Part shown: positions 1-5,177 of the stretch, one piece after another
How positions within the stretch are numbered: position 1 is the first letter of the stretch
Layout: each line of letters opens with the position of its first letter
NCBI GenBank assembly: GCA_023386795.1
Contig: JAEWJB010000073.1
Span: forward strand, 1 to 8,519
Source: Pseudomonadota bacterium
GTDB lineage: Bacteria > Pseudomonadota > Gammaproteobacteria > Xanthomonadales > Xanthomonadaceae
DNA: 8,519 bases
Reading direction: 5' to 3'
The notes under the pieces: generated by a model
The model's database searches: none
Told to the model about the DNA's origin: nothing
Seen by the model: only the letters and a program-made list of their open reading frames with translations
Made by a program: the position numbers and the translations under genes

Positions 1-385
1 CAGCCGGCGTGGCTGCGGCCTCGGCGGCCACAGGGGCCTTCGGCGCGACCGGCGCGTCGGCCTCGGTCGCCTTCACATAGGTACGCTTCTGGCGGACCTC
101 GACGTTGACCGTGGTCTTGCTGCGGCCGGCGCTGACCGTCACTTCCTCGACCTTGCGCCGATTCAGGGTGATCTTCTTCGGCGCTTCGCCCACCGATTCA
201 GCCGACGCCTCGGACTTGCCGTGGGTACGACGCAGGAAGCCGAGCAGCTTCATCTTCTCGGTGCTGGTCACGACCTGGTCGGGACCGCTGAACTTCATGC
301 CGGCCGTGGCCAGCTGTTCCAGCAGTTTCTCGACCGGCGTATTGACCAGTTCGGCAAGCTTGCGGATGGTGGTTTGCTGCGACAT
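1..385 (-). CDS. infB: Translation initiation factor IF-2, N-terminal part (partial)
   Basis: This is the 5' end of infB; the left edge of the window cuts it after 128 codons, so the GTPase and tRNA-binding domains are not visible. IF-2 is the cytoplasmic GTPase that brings initiator fMet-tRNA to the 30S subunit and promotes subunit joining. The visible protein starts MSQQTTIRKLAELV and residues 1 to about 55 match the IF2_N fold (a small helical domain ending near FLRRTHGK). A basic IF2-associated stretch follows (ITLNRRKVEEVTV, then RQKRTYVK), and then the start of an Ala/Pro-rich linker. The ATG at 385-383 is preceded by AGGA with 5 nt spacing, which supports the start. It lies 92 nt behind nusA and is probably the third gene of the rimP-nusA-infB operon. 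The initiator tRNA that its product uses is encoded about 3 kb upstream in the same orientation. Confidence 0.96.
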   Translation of the reverse strand, partial: MSQQTTIRKLAELVNTPVEKLLEQLATAGMKFSGPDQVVTSTEKMKLLGFLRRTHGKSEASAESVGEAPKKITLNRRKVEEVTVSAGRSKTTVNVEVRQKRTYVKATEADAPVAPKAPVAAEAAATPA

Positions 386-438
386 TCGGATCCTATGATC
401 TGGTTGGCGCCCCCTCGCCCAGAGCAAGGGAAGCGCAG

Positions 439-461
439 ATTCTAAGCCCTGAGCTCAGGGC
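439..461 (-). promoter_or_regulatory. Inverted repeat and -10-like box in the nusA-infB gap
   Basis: The 92-nt gap between nusA and infB contains a perfect 16-bp palindrome, GCCCTGAGCTCAGGGC, at 446-461. As RNA it could form a 6-bp stem with an AGCT loop. On the minus strand it is followed at once by TTAGAATCT, so TAGAAT (444-439) resembles a -10 box. The bases 17 nt further upstream (AAACCC) are not a credible -35, and there is no U-tract good enough for a terminator. It could be an RNA-processing hairpin, a weak internal promoter for infB, or chance. I do not claim a function. Confidence 0.3.
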
Positions 462-477
462 GGGTTTCATCGCCGGC

Positions 478-1989
478 TCATTCGCCGCGCTCCAGGCGGG
501 CGATCTCCTCGGCGCGGGCCGCCAGGATCAGCGCCGCGGCGCGCTCGGCGGTCAGCCCTTCGATGCCGAAATCGACCACCTCGTCGGCGGCCAGGTCGGA
601 CAGGTCCTCGCTGGTGCGCACGCCGTTGGCGGCCAGGGCGTAAGCGGTGGCCTCGTCCATGCCCTCGAGCGCCAGCAGGTCCTCGGCGGGCTGGTGCTCA
701 TCGAGCCCCTCCTCCTCGGCCAGGGCGGCGTTGAGCAGGGCATCGCGGGCGCGGGCGCGCAGTTCCTCGACGATGTCCTCGTCGAAGCCCTCCACCGCCA
801 GCAGCTCGCCGACCGGCACATAGGCGATTTCCTCGACCGTGCTGAAGCCCTCGGCGACCAGGATGCCGGCGATTTCCTCGTCCACTTCCAGCTTGTCCAT
901 GAACAGCTGGCGCGCGGCGGCCTGTTCGGCTTCGCTCTTGGCCTGGACCTGGTCGGCGGTCATCACGTTGAGCTGCCAGCCGGTCAGGCGGCTGGCCAGG
1001 CGCACGTTCTGGCCGCCCTTGCCGATCGCCTGCGCCAGCCGGTCTTCGGCCACGGCCAGGTCCATCGAGTGCTTCTCTTCGTCGACGATGATCGACTGCA
1101 CCTCGGCCGGCGCCATCGCGTTGATGACGAAGTTGGCCGGGTTCTCGTTCCACAGCACGATGTCCACGCGCTCGCCATTGAGCTCGTTGGAGACGGCCTG
1201 CACGCGCGAACCGCGCATGCCGATGCACGCGCCGATGGGATCGGTACGCGCGTCATGGGCGATGACGGCGATCTTGGCGCGGTCGCCCGGGTCACGCGCG
1301 CAGCCCTTGATCTCCACCAGGCCTTGGCCGACTTCCGGCACTTCGAGCTTGAACAGTTCGATCATGAATTCCGGCGCGGCGCGGCTGATGAACAGCTGCG
1401 GTCCACGCGGCTCCGAACGCACTTCGGCCAGGTAGCCGCGCACGCGGTCGCCGGCGCGCAGCACGTCGCGCGGAATGCCCTTGTCCTTGGGAATGAAGCC
1501 TTCGGCGTTGCCGCCGAGGTCGACGTAGATGTTGCCGCGCTCGGCACGCTTGACCACGCCGGTGATCAGCTCGCCCACACGGTCCTTCCACGCGTCCACC
1601 ACCTGCTGGCGCTCGGCCTCGCGCACGCGCTGGACGATGACCTGCTTGGCGGCCTGGGCGGCAATGCGGCCGAAATCCGGGTTTTCGATCTGCTCTTCGA
1701 TGAAGTCGCCGATCTCCACGCCGTCGGCTTCGTCCACCGCGTCCATCAGGCGGATCTGCCGGTCCGGCGAATCCATCACGACGTCGTCGGCAACGACTTC
1801 CCAGCGACGGAAGGTTTCGTAGCTGCCGTCCTTGTGGTCGATCGACACGCGGGCCAGCACGTCCTGGTCGGGGTAGCGCTTCTTCGCCGCCGAAGCCAGC
1901 GCGGCCTCGATCGCGTCGAAGATCACTTCACGCGGCACGCCTTTTTCATTGGCCACCGCGTCCACTACCAGCAAAAGTTCCTTGCTCAT
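478..1989 (-). CDS. nusA: Transcription termination/antitermination factor NusA
   Basis: NusA (503 aa) binds RNA polymerase and nascent RNA, increases pausing and hairpin-dependent termination, and serves in rRNA and phage antitermination complexes. The domains run in the usual order: the RNAP-binding N-terminal domain (about 1-130), an S1 domain (about 138-202, with IYVDLGGNAEGFIPK), KH1 (GMRGSRV near 258-264), KH2 (IGKGGQNVR at 322-330), and two acidic C-terminal repeats (about 365-420 and 437-495). These repeats are typical of proteobacterial NusA and bind the RNAP alpha C-terminal domain and lambda N in E. coli. Length is close to the E. coli protein (495 aa). The ATG at 1989-1987 has GGAG 7 nt upstream, and that GGAG overlaps the last codons of rimP. 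Only 4 nt separate it from the rimP stop, so translational coupling is likely. E. coli NusA regulates its own operon, and the terminator-like hairpin before rimP would allow the same here (inference). Confidence 0.98.
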   Translation of the reverse strand: MSKELLLVVDAVANEKGVPREVIFDAIEAALASAAKKRYPDQDVLARVSIDHKDGSYETFRRWEVVADDVVMDSPDRQIRLMDAVDEADGVEIGDFIEEQIENPDFGRIAAQAAKQVIVQRVREAERQQVVDAWKDRVGELITGVVKRAERGNIYVDLGGNAEGFIPKDKGIPRDVLRAGDRVRGYLAEVRSEPRGPQLFISRAAPEFMIELFKLEVPEVGQGLVEIKGCARDPGDRAKIAVIAHDARTDPIGACIGMRGSRVQAVSNELNGERVDIVLWNENPANFVINAMAPAEVQSIIVDEEKHSMDLAVAEDRLAQAIGKGGQNVRLASRLTGWQLNVMTADQVQAKSEAEQAAARQLFMDKLEVDEEIAGILVAEGFSTVEEIAYVPVGELLAVEGFDEDIVEELRARARDALLNAALAEEEGLDEHQPAEDLLALEGMDEATAYALAANGVRTSEDLSDLAADEVVDFGIEGLTAERAAALILAARAEEIARLERGE

Positions 1990-1993
1990 TTGG

Positions 1994-2584
1994 TCACTCC
2001 GCGCGCGGCTTCTTTGCCGCCGACTCGTTGGATGGTTTCTTGGTGCCCTGGCCCGCCTTCTTCGGGCCCGGTTTGTTCGGTTTCTGCGGGGCCAGCCCCA
2101 GCGCGACCCAGTCCGGCAGGATCCGCGCCTTGTCGATGTTGTCGAACGCCACGGTGATCTCGGCGCCTTCGACCTCGAAGACCACCTGGCCGGCCTCGGC
2201 GTCGACCCGCACGATCACGCCCTGCAGGCGGCGGCGGTTGTTCTGCGGCAGCTTCAGGCCGACCTTGGCCGACTCGCCCACGTGGCGCGCGAACTGGTCC
2301 AGGGTGAACAGCGGGCGATCCACGCCCGGCGAGGACACCTCCAGCGTGTAATTGCCGCTGATCGGGTCCTCGACGTCGAGCTGGGCGGAGACTTCACGGC
2401 TCACGCGCTCGCAGTCGTCGATATTGACGACCCGCTCCGGCTGTTCGGCCAGCGGCACGTCGATATACAGGCGCAACGTCGCGCTGCCGGGGGCCGGCAG
2501 GTACTCGGCGCCCAGCAGCTCCAGCCCCAGCGCCTCGACGGTGGGTGCCAGCAGTCCGGCGATTTCAGTAGCCTTGTCGCTCAC
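1994..2584 (-). CDS. rimP: Ribosome maturation factor RimP (GTG start)
   Basis: RimP is a cytoplasmic assembly factor for the 30S ribosomal subunit. The 196-aa protein carries the family signature LEVSSPGVDRPL (81-92) at the end of the N-terminal alpha/beta domain, preceded by CERVSREVSAQLD (58-70), and a C-terminal SH3-like domain (about 95-165) ending FDNIDKARILPDW. It is longer than E. coli RimP (about 150 aa) because of a Lys/Pro-rich tail of some 30 residues (KPNKPGPKK...AAKKPRAE), as I recall from Xanthomonas homologues. The reading frame is open back to 2860, but GTG at 2584-2582 is the right start: the family's N-terminus (SDKATEIAGLL) begins there, and GAGGG lies 5 nt upstream. The GTG overlaps the stop of a short upstream frame (GTGA). 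It is the first gene of the rimP-nusA-infB unit, 4 nt before nusA. Confidence 0.96.
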   Translation of the reverse strand: MSDKATEIAGLLAPTVEALGLELLGAEYLPAPGSATLRLYIDVPLAEQPERVVNIDDCERVSREVSAQLDVEDPISGNYTLEVSSPGVDRPLFTLDQFARHVGESAKVGLKLPQNNRRRLQGVIVRVDAEAGQVVFEVEGAEITVAFDNIDKARILPDWVALGLAPQKPNKPGPKKAGQGTKKPSNESAAKKPRAE

Positions 2585-2633
2585 AGCTGCCCTCGGTAAA
2601 TGGGTACGGGCCAGGCCAAAATCCAGCCCCGGG

Positions 2634-2661
2634 AAACAACAAGGGGCCCCATGGGCCCCTT
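2634..2661 (-). terminator. Terminator-like hairpin (putative attenuator) before rimP
   Basis: On the minus strand a perfect 9-bp GC-rich stem, AAGGGGCCC pairing with GGGCCCCTT, closes on a 3-nt ATG loop and is followed by GTTGTTT. The tail holds several T residues but is interrupted by G, so it is a moderate intrinsic terminator. It lies 56 nt before the rimP start and downstream of the predicted promoter, so a terminator here would act on the rimP operon itself. It could equally be the end of transcripts reading through from the CBS-domain gene. Confidence 0.55.
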
Positions 2662-2670
2662 GCGTGTGTG

Positions 2671-2688
2671 CCCGGCCTCGAGGGCCGG
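2671..2688 (-). promoter_or_regulatory. Second leader hairpin upstream of the attenuator
   Basis: A perfect 7-bp stem, CCGGCCC pairing with GGCCGGG around a TCGA loop, sits 9 nt upstream of the terminator-like hairpin on the minus strand. It has no T-tract of its own. It may be part of a structured leader that competes with or supports the downstream hairpin; the pairing is seen, the role is inferred. Confidence 0.35.
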
Positions 2689-2831
2689 CGCGGCAGCGGG
2701 AACATGGCTGCCACGACTTCGGATCCAGCGATCCTCGCCCTGCCGGGCCGATCGGGGTCCGCCAACGGAAGCCGGGTCCCGGTCGGAGGCTCGTGGCACC
2801 GACCCTGAAACGCTTTCCGCAAGAGCCCGGT

Positions 2832-2860
2832 ATGTTACGGCGTACCCCCTGCCGTGGCAA
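2832..2860 (-). promoter_or_regulatory. Predicted sigma70 promoter of the rimP-nusA-infB operon
   Basis: On the minus strand TTGCCA (2860-2855, 5 of 6 to the -35 consensus) and TAACAT (2837-2832, 4 of 6 to the -10) are separated by exactly 17 nt. The start of transcription would be near 2825. The site lies between the CBS-domain gene, which ends at 2916, and rimP, so it gives rimP-nusA-infB a promoter independent of the tRNA and CBS genes. Confidence 0.6.
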
Positions 2861-2915
2861 CCCTGGCGCAGCCGGGCAGGCTCCGCGCCGGCTTCCGCCC
2901 GGCCGCGCACCGCGA

Positions 2916-3326
2916 TCAATGCGGCGTGGCGACCCCCTGGGCCATCACCGCCGCAGCGGCCGGTTCGGAATGGACCATGTTGGCAAGCGACACGATGCCG
3001 ACCAGGCGCTTTTCCGCATCGACCACCGGCAACCGGCGCACTTCCAGGCTGGCCATGTTGCGCGCGATGTCCTGCACGTCGTCGCTGGCATAGCAGTACT
3101 TCACCGCAGGCGACATCACCTCGCTCACCGTGCGCCCGTCCACCCCGCCTTCGGCGACCGCGCGCACGACGATGTCGCGGTCGGTGAGCATGCCGACCAG
3201 GCGGTCGTGTTCTCGCACCGGCAGGCTGCCGATGTTGAGCGTGCGCATGGCCTGCGCGGCTTCGCGCAGCGATTGGTCCGGACGCACGGTATGCACGTCG
3301 CGGCTCATGATGCTTTCAATGATCAT
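2916..3326 (-). CDS. Small protein with a pair of CBS domains, function unknown
   Basis: The 136-aa soluble protein consists almost only of two CBS motifs. CBS1 covers about 7-57 (IMSRDVHTV..., LPVREHDRLVGMLTDRDIV) and CBS2 about 70-120 (VMSPAVKY..., LPVVDAEKRLVGIVSLANMV). There is no fused enzyme, channel or DNA-binding domain and no membrane segment. Paired CBS domains generally bind adenine nucleotides (AMP, ATP, NAD, SAM) and sense energy status; the ligand and partner here cannot be told from sequence. CBS1 keeps the TDRD motif, while CBS2 has SLAN in its place, as is common in such proteins. The ATG at 3326-3324 has a strong GAGGAGG 7 nt upstream. The gene stands alone: a strong terminator separates it from the tRNA, and rimP has its own promoter downstream. 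I see no clear promoter in the 138 nt between terminator and gene. Confidence 0.9.
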   Translation of the reverse strand: MIIESIMSRDVHTVRPDQSLREAAQAMRTLNIGSLPVREHDRLVGMLTDRDIVVRAVAEGGVDGRTVSEVMSPAVKYCYASDDVQDIARNMASLEVRRLPVVDAEKRLVGIVSLANMVHSEPAAAAVMAQGVATPH

Positions 3327-3455
3327 CGTCCGGCCTCCTCGTGATGGATGTAAACCGGAGATAGCGTGCGACGGCCCAGGTGTGCGCGCGATGAGGCCGG
3401 CGTGAGCGGGATTTTCACCCGCGGCCTCCGCGGCGAGGCACGTGCCGCGCGGCGC

Positions 3456-3501
3456 AAACGAAAACGGCGGATCCGTTTCCGGATCCGCCGCTTCGTTTTT
3501 T
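3456..3501 (-). terminator. Strong intrinsic terminator behind tRNA-fMet
   Basis: A perfect 11-bp stem (3465-3475 with 3480-3490, core CGGCGGATCCG) closes on a 4-nt loop. A further AAACGAA/TTCGTTT pairing flanks it (3456-3462 with 3492-3498), separated by a small internal loop. On the minus strand the hairpin is followed by TTTTCGTTT, fitting a terminator for the tRNA gene, whose 3' end is 38 nt upstream. The other strand has an even better T-run (TTCGTTTTTT), so it could work in both directions, although no plus-strand gene is apparent. Confidence 0.85.
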
Positions 3502-3538
3502 CTACTGCGAACCCGTCGCGAACGCCGGGATGCTTATG

Positions 3539-3615
3539 TGGTAGCGGGGGCAGGATTTGAACCTGCGACCTTCGGGTTATGAGCCCGACGAGCTGCCAGA
3601 CTGCTCCACCCCGCA
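3539..3615 (-). tRNA. Initiator tRNA-fMet, anticodon CAT
   Basis: This 77-nt tRNA gene includes an encoded CCA (3541-3539). The anticodon CAT is at 3581-3579 in the loop CTCATAA. Three features mark it as an initiator and not an elongator tRNA-Met. The anticodon stem ends in three G:C pairs (GGG/CCC). The D stem has A11:U24 (GAGC/GCTC). Position 1 does not pair with 72: here it is U1 against U72, while 2-7 pair perfectly with 66-71. The T arm reads GCAGG TTCAAAT CCTGC. It has its own promoter and terminator, so it is probably a single-gene transcript. In E. coli the initiator gene metY occupies the matching place ahead of rimP-nusA-infB. Confidence 0.98.
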
Positions 3616-3627
3616 GCAGAGAAAGAG

Positions 3628-3656
3628 ATTATGACGATACAGGCGAACTATTGCAA
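3628..3656 (-). promoter_or_regulatory. Promoter of the tRNA-fMet gene
   Basis: On the minus strand TTGCAA (3656-3651, 4 of 6) and CATAAT (3633-3628, 5 of 6) are separated by 17 nt. Transcription would start near 3621, about 6 nt before the mature tRNA 5' end at 3615. A run of six A on this strand (3674-3669) lies roughly 49-54 bp upstream of the start point, where an UP element would bind the RNAP alpha C-terminal domain. All of this fits in the 67 nt between the nuoN stop and the tRNA. Confidence 0.7.
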
Positions 3657-3682
3657 CCCCCTGCAGCGTTTTTTCGCATGTA

Positions 3683-5143
3683 TCAAGCCAGGTGCGCGAA
3701 CGCGCGCTGGCACCACACCATGATCGGATTCCACGCCACGCCCAGCGCCAGCAGCGCGAGTGCGTTGACGCCCAGGACCACACCGAGCACGCGGTCATGG
3801 TTCGCCGGCAGCGGCTCGCCGACCGGCTCGTCGAAGTACATCACCTTGATGACGCGCAGGTAGTAGTACGCACCGATCACCGCGCAGATCACGCCGAGGA
3901 TGGCCAGCCACAGCATGTGGCCCTGCACCGCCGCGCCGAGCACGGCCAGCTTGGTCCAGAAGCCCAGGAACGGCGGGATACCTGCCAGCGAGGCCATGAT
4001 GCACAGCACCAGCCCGGCCATCCACGGGTTGCGCGCGTTCAAGCCCTTGAAGTCGTCGATGTTCTCGGCCTCGAAGCCGCTGCGCGACAGCGCGATGATC
4101 GCGCCGAACGAGGCGGTCGACATGATGGCGTAGCTCACCGCGTAGAACATCGCGGCCGAATACCCGCGCTCGTCGCCGCCGGCCACGCCCATCAGCAGGA
4201 AGCCGATGTGCGAGACGGTCGAGTACGCCAGCATGCGCTTGAGGTTGCTCTGCGCGATCGCCATCAGGTTGCCGATCACCAACGACAGCGCCGACAGCGC
4301 GCCGATCAGCAGGCTCCACTGCGGCGAGAGCGGACCCATGCCCATTTCCAGCAGGCGATAGGCCATGCCGAATGCGGCCAGCTTCGGCGCCGAGCTGATG
4401 AACAGCGCGATCGGCGCCGGGGCACCCTGGTACACGTCGGGCAACCACATGTGGAACGGGGCGGCGCCGAGCTTGAAAGCCACGCCCGCGATCATGAAGA
4501 CGGTGCCGGTGAGCAGCAGCAGGCGTTCGGGCGAGCCGTCGATGGCGTCGTGGATGCCGGCCAGGCTCAGCGTGCCAGTGGCACCGTAGATCAGCGACAT
4601 GCCGTACAGCAGCAGGCCCGAGGCCAGCGAGCCGAGCACGATGTACTTCATCGCCGCCTCGGTGGCCAGGCCGTTGTCGCGGTTGGAGGCCACCAGCGCG
4701 TAGGAGCACAGCGCCAGCAGTTCCAGGCCCAGGTAGACCATCAGCAGGCTGCCGGCCGAGACCAGGATCATCATGCCGGCGGTGGCGAACAGCACCAGCA
4801 CCGGGATCTCGCCCTGGAACAGGCTGCGCTCGCGCAGGTAGCTCCAGCCGTAGATCAGCGTCAGGCCGCTGACCAGCACGATCACGGTCTTCATCACGTC
4901 CGCGGCGGTGTCGCGCACGAACATGCCGTTGAAGATCTCGCCCTGCCCGCCCACGCCGGTGGCCAGCATCGCCAGCACGATGGCGAGGATCGCGACCGAG
5001 ATCAGGTGGGTCCAGACCTTGTGCCGCTGGCTGACGAACAGGTCGATCATCAGCAGGGCGAAGGCGCCGCCGATCAGCACCAGCTCGGGTGCGAGCGGCG
5101 CCAGGTCGGCAGTGGTCAACGACAGGGGCGTTGGCGTGGTCAT
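3683..5143 (-). CDS. nuoN: NADH-quinone oxidoreductase (complex I) subunit N
   Basis: NuoN is one of three Mrp-antiporter-like membrane subunits that form proton channels in complex I, in the inner membrane. The protein (486 aa from the start chosen, near the usual length) is hydrophobic throughout, consistent with about 14 transmembrane helices. Key residues are in place: the conserved Glu in YLGLELLALCSY (about residue 141), the Lys in VAFKLGAAPFHMWLPDVYQG (about 224), and the Lys in ISSAPKLAAFG (about 254). The family motif NLKRMLAYSTVSHIGFLLMG is also present. Three ATGs stand in a row (5149, 5146, 5143). The only Shine-Dalgarno-like AGGA (5153-5150) abuts the first and is 6 nt from the third, so I chose the third; the difference is two Met residues. 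It follows nuoM by about 34 nt and is the last nuo gene; no clear terminator follows it. Confidence 0.97.
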   Translation of the reverse strand: MTTPTPLSLTTADLAPLAPELVLIGGAFALLMIDLFVSQRHKVWTHLISVAILAIVLAMLATGVGGQGEIFNGMFVRDTAADVMKTVIVLVSGLTLIYGWSYLRERSLFQGEIPVLVLFATAGMMILVSAGSLLMVYLGLELLALCSYALVASNRDNGLATEAAMKYIVLGSLASGLLLYGMSLIYGATGTLSLAGIHDAIDGSPERLLLLTGTVFMIAGVAFKLGAAPFHMWLPDVYQGAPAPIALFISSAPKLAAFGMAYRLLEMGMGPLSPQWSLLIGALSALSLVIGNLMAIAQSNLKRMLAYSTVSHIGFLLMGVAGGDERGYSAAMFYAVSYAIMSTASFGAIIALSRSGFEAENIDDFKGLNARNPWMAGLVLCIMASLAGIPPFLGFWTKLAVLGAAVQGHMLWLAILGVICAVIGAYYYLRVIKVMYFDEPVGEPLPANHDRVLGVVLGVNALALLALGVAWNPIMVWCQRAFAHLA

Positions 5144-5177
5144 CATCATTCCTGGTTCAATTTCTTGCGACGGCCCG

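Larger units (their letters stand above)
2585..2825 (-). promoter_or_regulatory. Long 5' leader of the rimP-nusA-infB transcript
   Basis: If transcription starts about 7 nt after the -10 box at 2837-2832, the rimP mRNA has an untranslated leader of about 240 nt. It can form a 6-bp stem GGTCGG/CCGACC (2804-2799 with 2786-2781), a 7-bp stem at 2688-2671, and a terminator-like hairpin at 2661-2641. I see no convincing conventional gene here. Rfam holds a 'rimP leader' cis-regulatory RNA from enterobacteria found through premature terminators; whether this leader is homologous cannot be judged by eye. A 23-codon frame (2652-2581) inside it ends on the rimP start codon. The long leader plus hairpin suggest attenuation (inference). 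Confidence 0.5.

Noticed and set aside
694..2157. Long plus-strand open frame opposite nusA (487 codons)
   Set aside because: It is antisense to clearly coding nusA and reads as low-complexity His/Asp/Leu/Val-rich protein without domains, as expected from the opposite strand of GC-rich coding DNA.
2585..2860. N-terminal extension of RimP up to position 2860
   Set aside because: The frame is open but the added residues have no RimP similarity, cross the predicted promoter and leader, and the GTG at 2584 has a good ribosome binding site at the family's normal N-terminus.
3406..3422. Dyad GTGA/TCAC and GCGGG/CCCGC upstream of the CBS gene as an operator (CRP/Clp-like)
   Set aside because: The half-sites are 9 nt apart and not the 6 of a CRP-type site, the stem is only 5 bp, and no promoter is visible beside it.
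2916..3615. Integrated element at the tRNA-fMet 3' end carrying the CBS gene
   Set aside because: I find no integrase, no second copy of the tRNA 3' end and no insertion-sequence ends; composition looks like the neighbours.
3661..3680. Terminator after nuoN (GCG AAAAAA CGC)
   Set aside because: The stem is only 3 bp and has no T-tract on the minus strand; the A-run better fits an UP element of the tRNA promoter.
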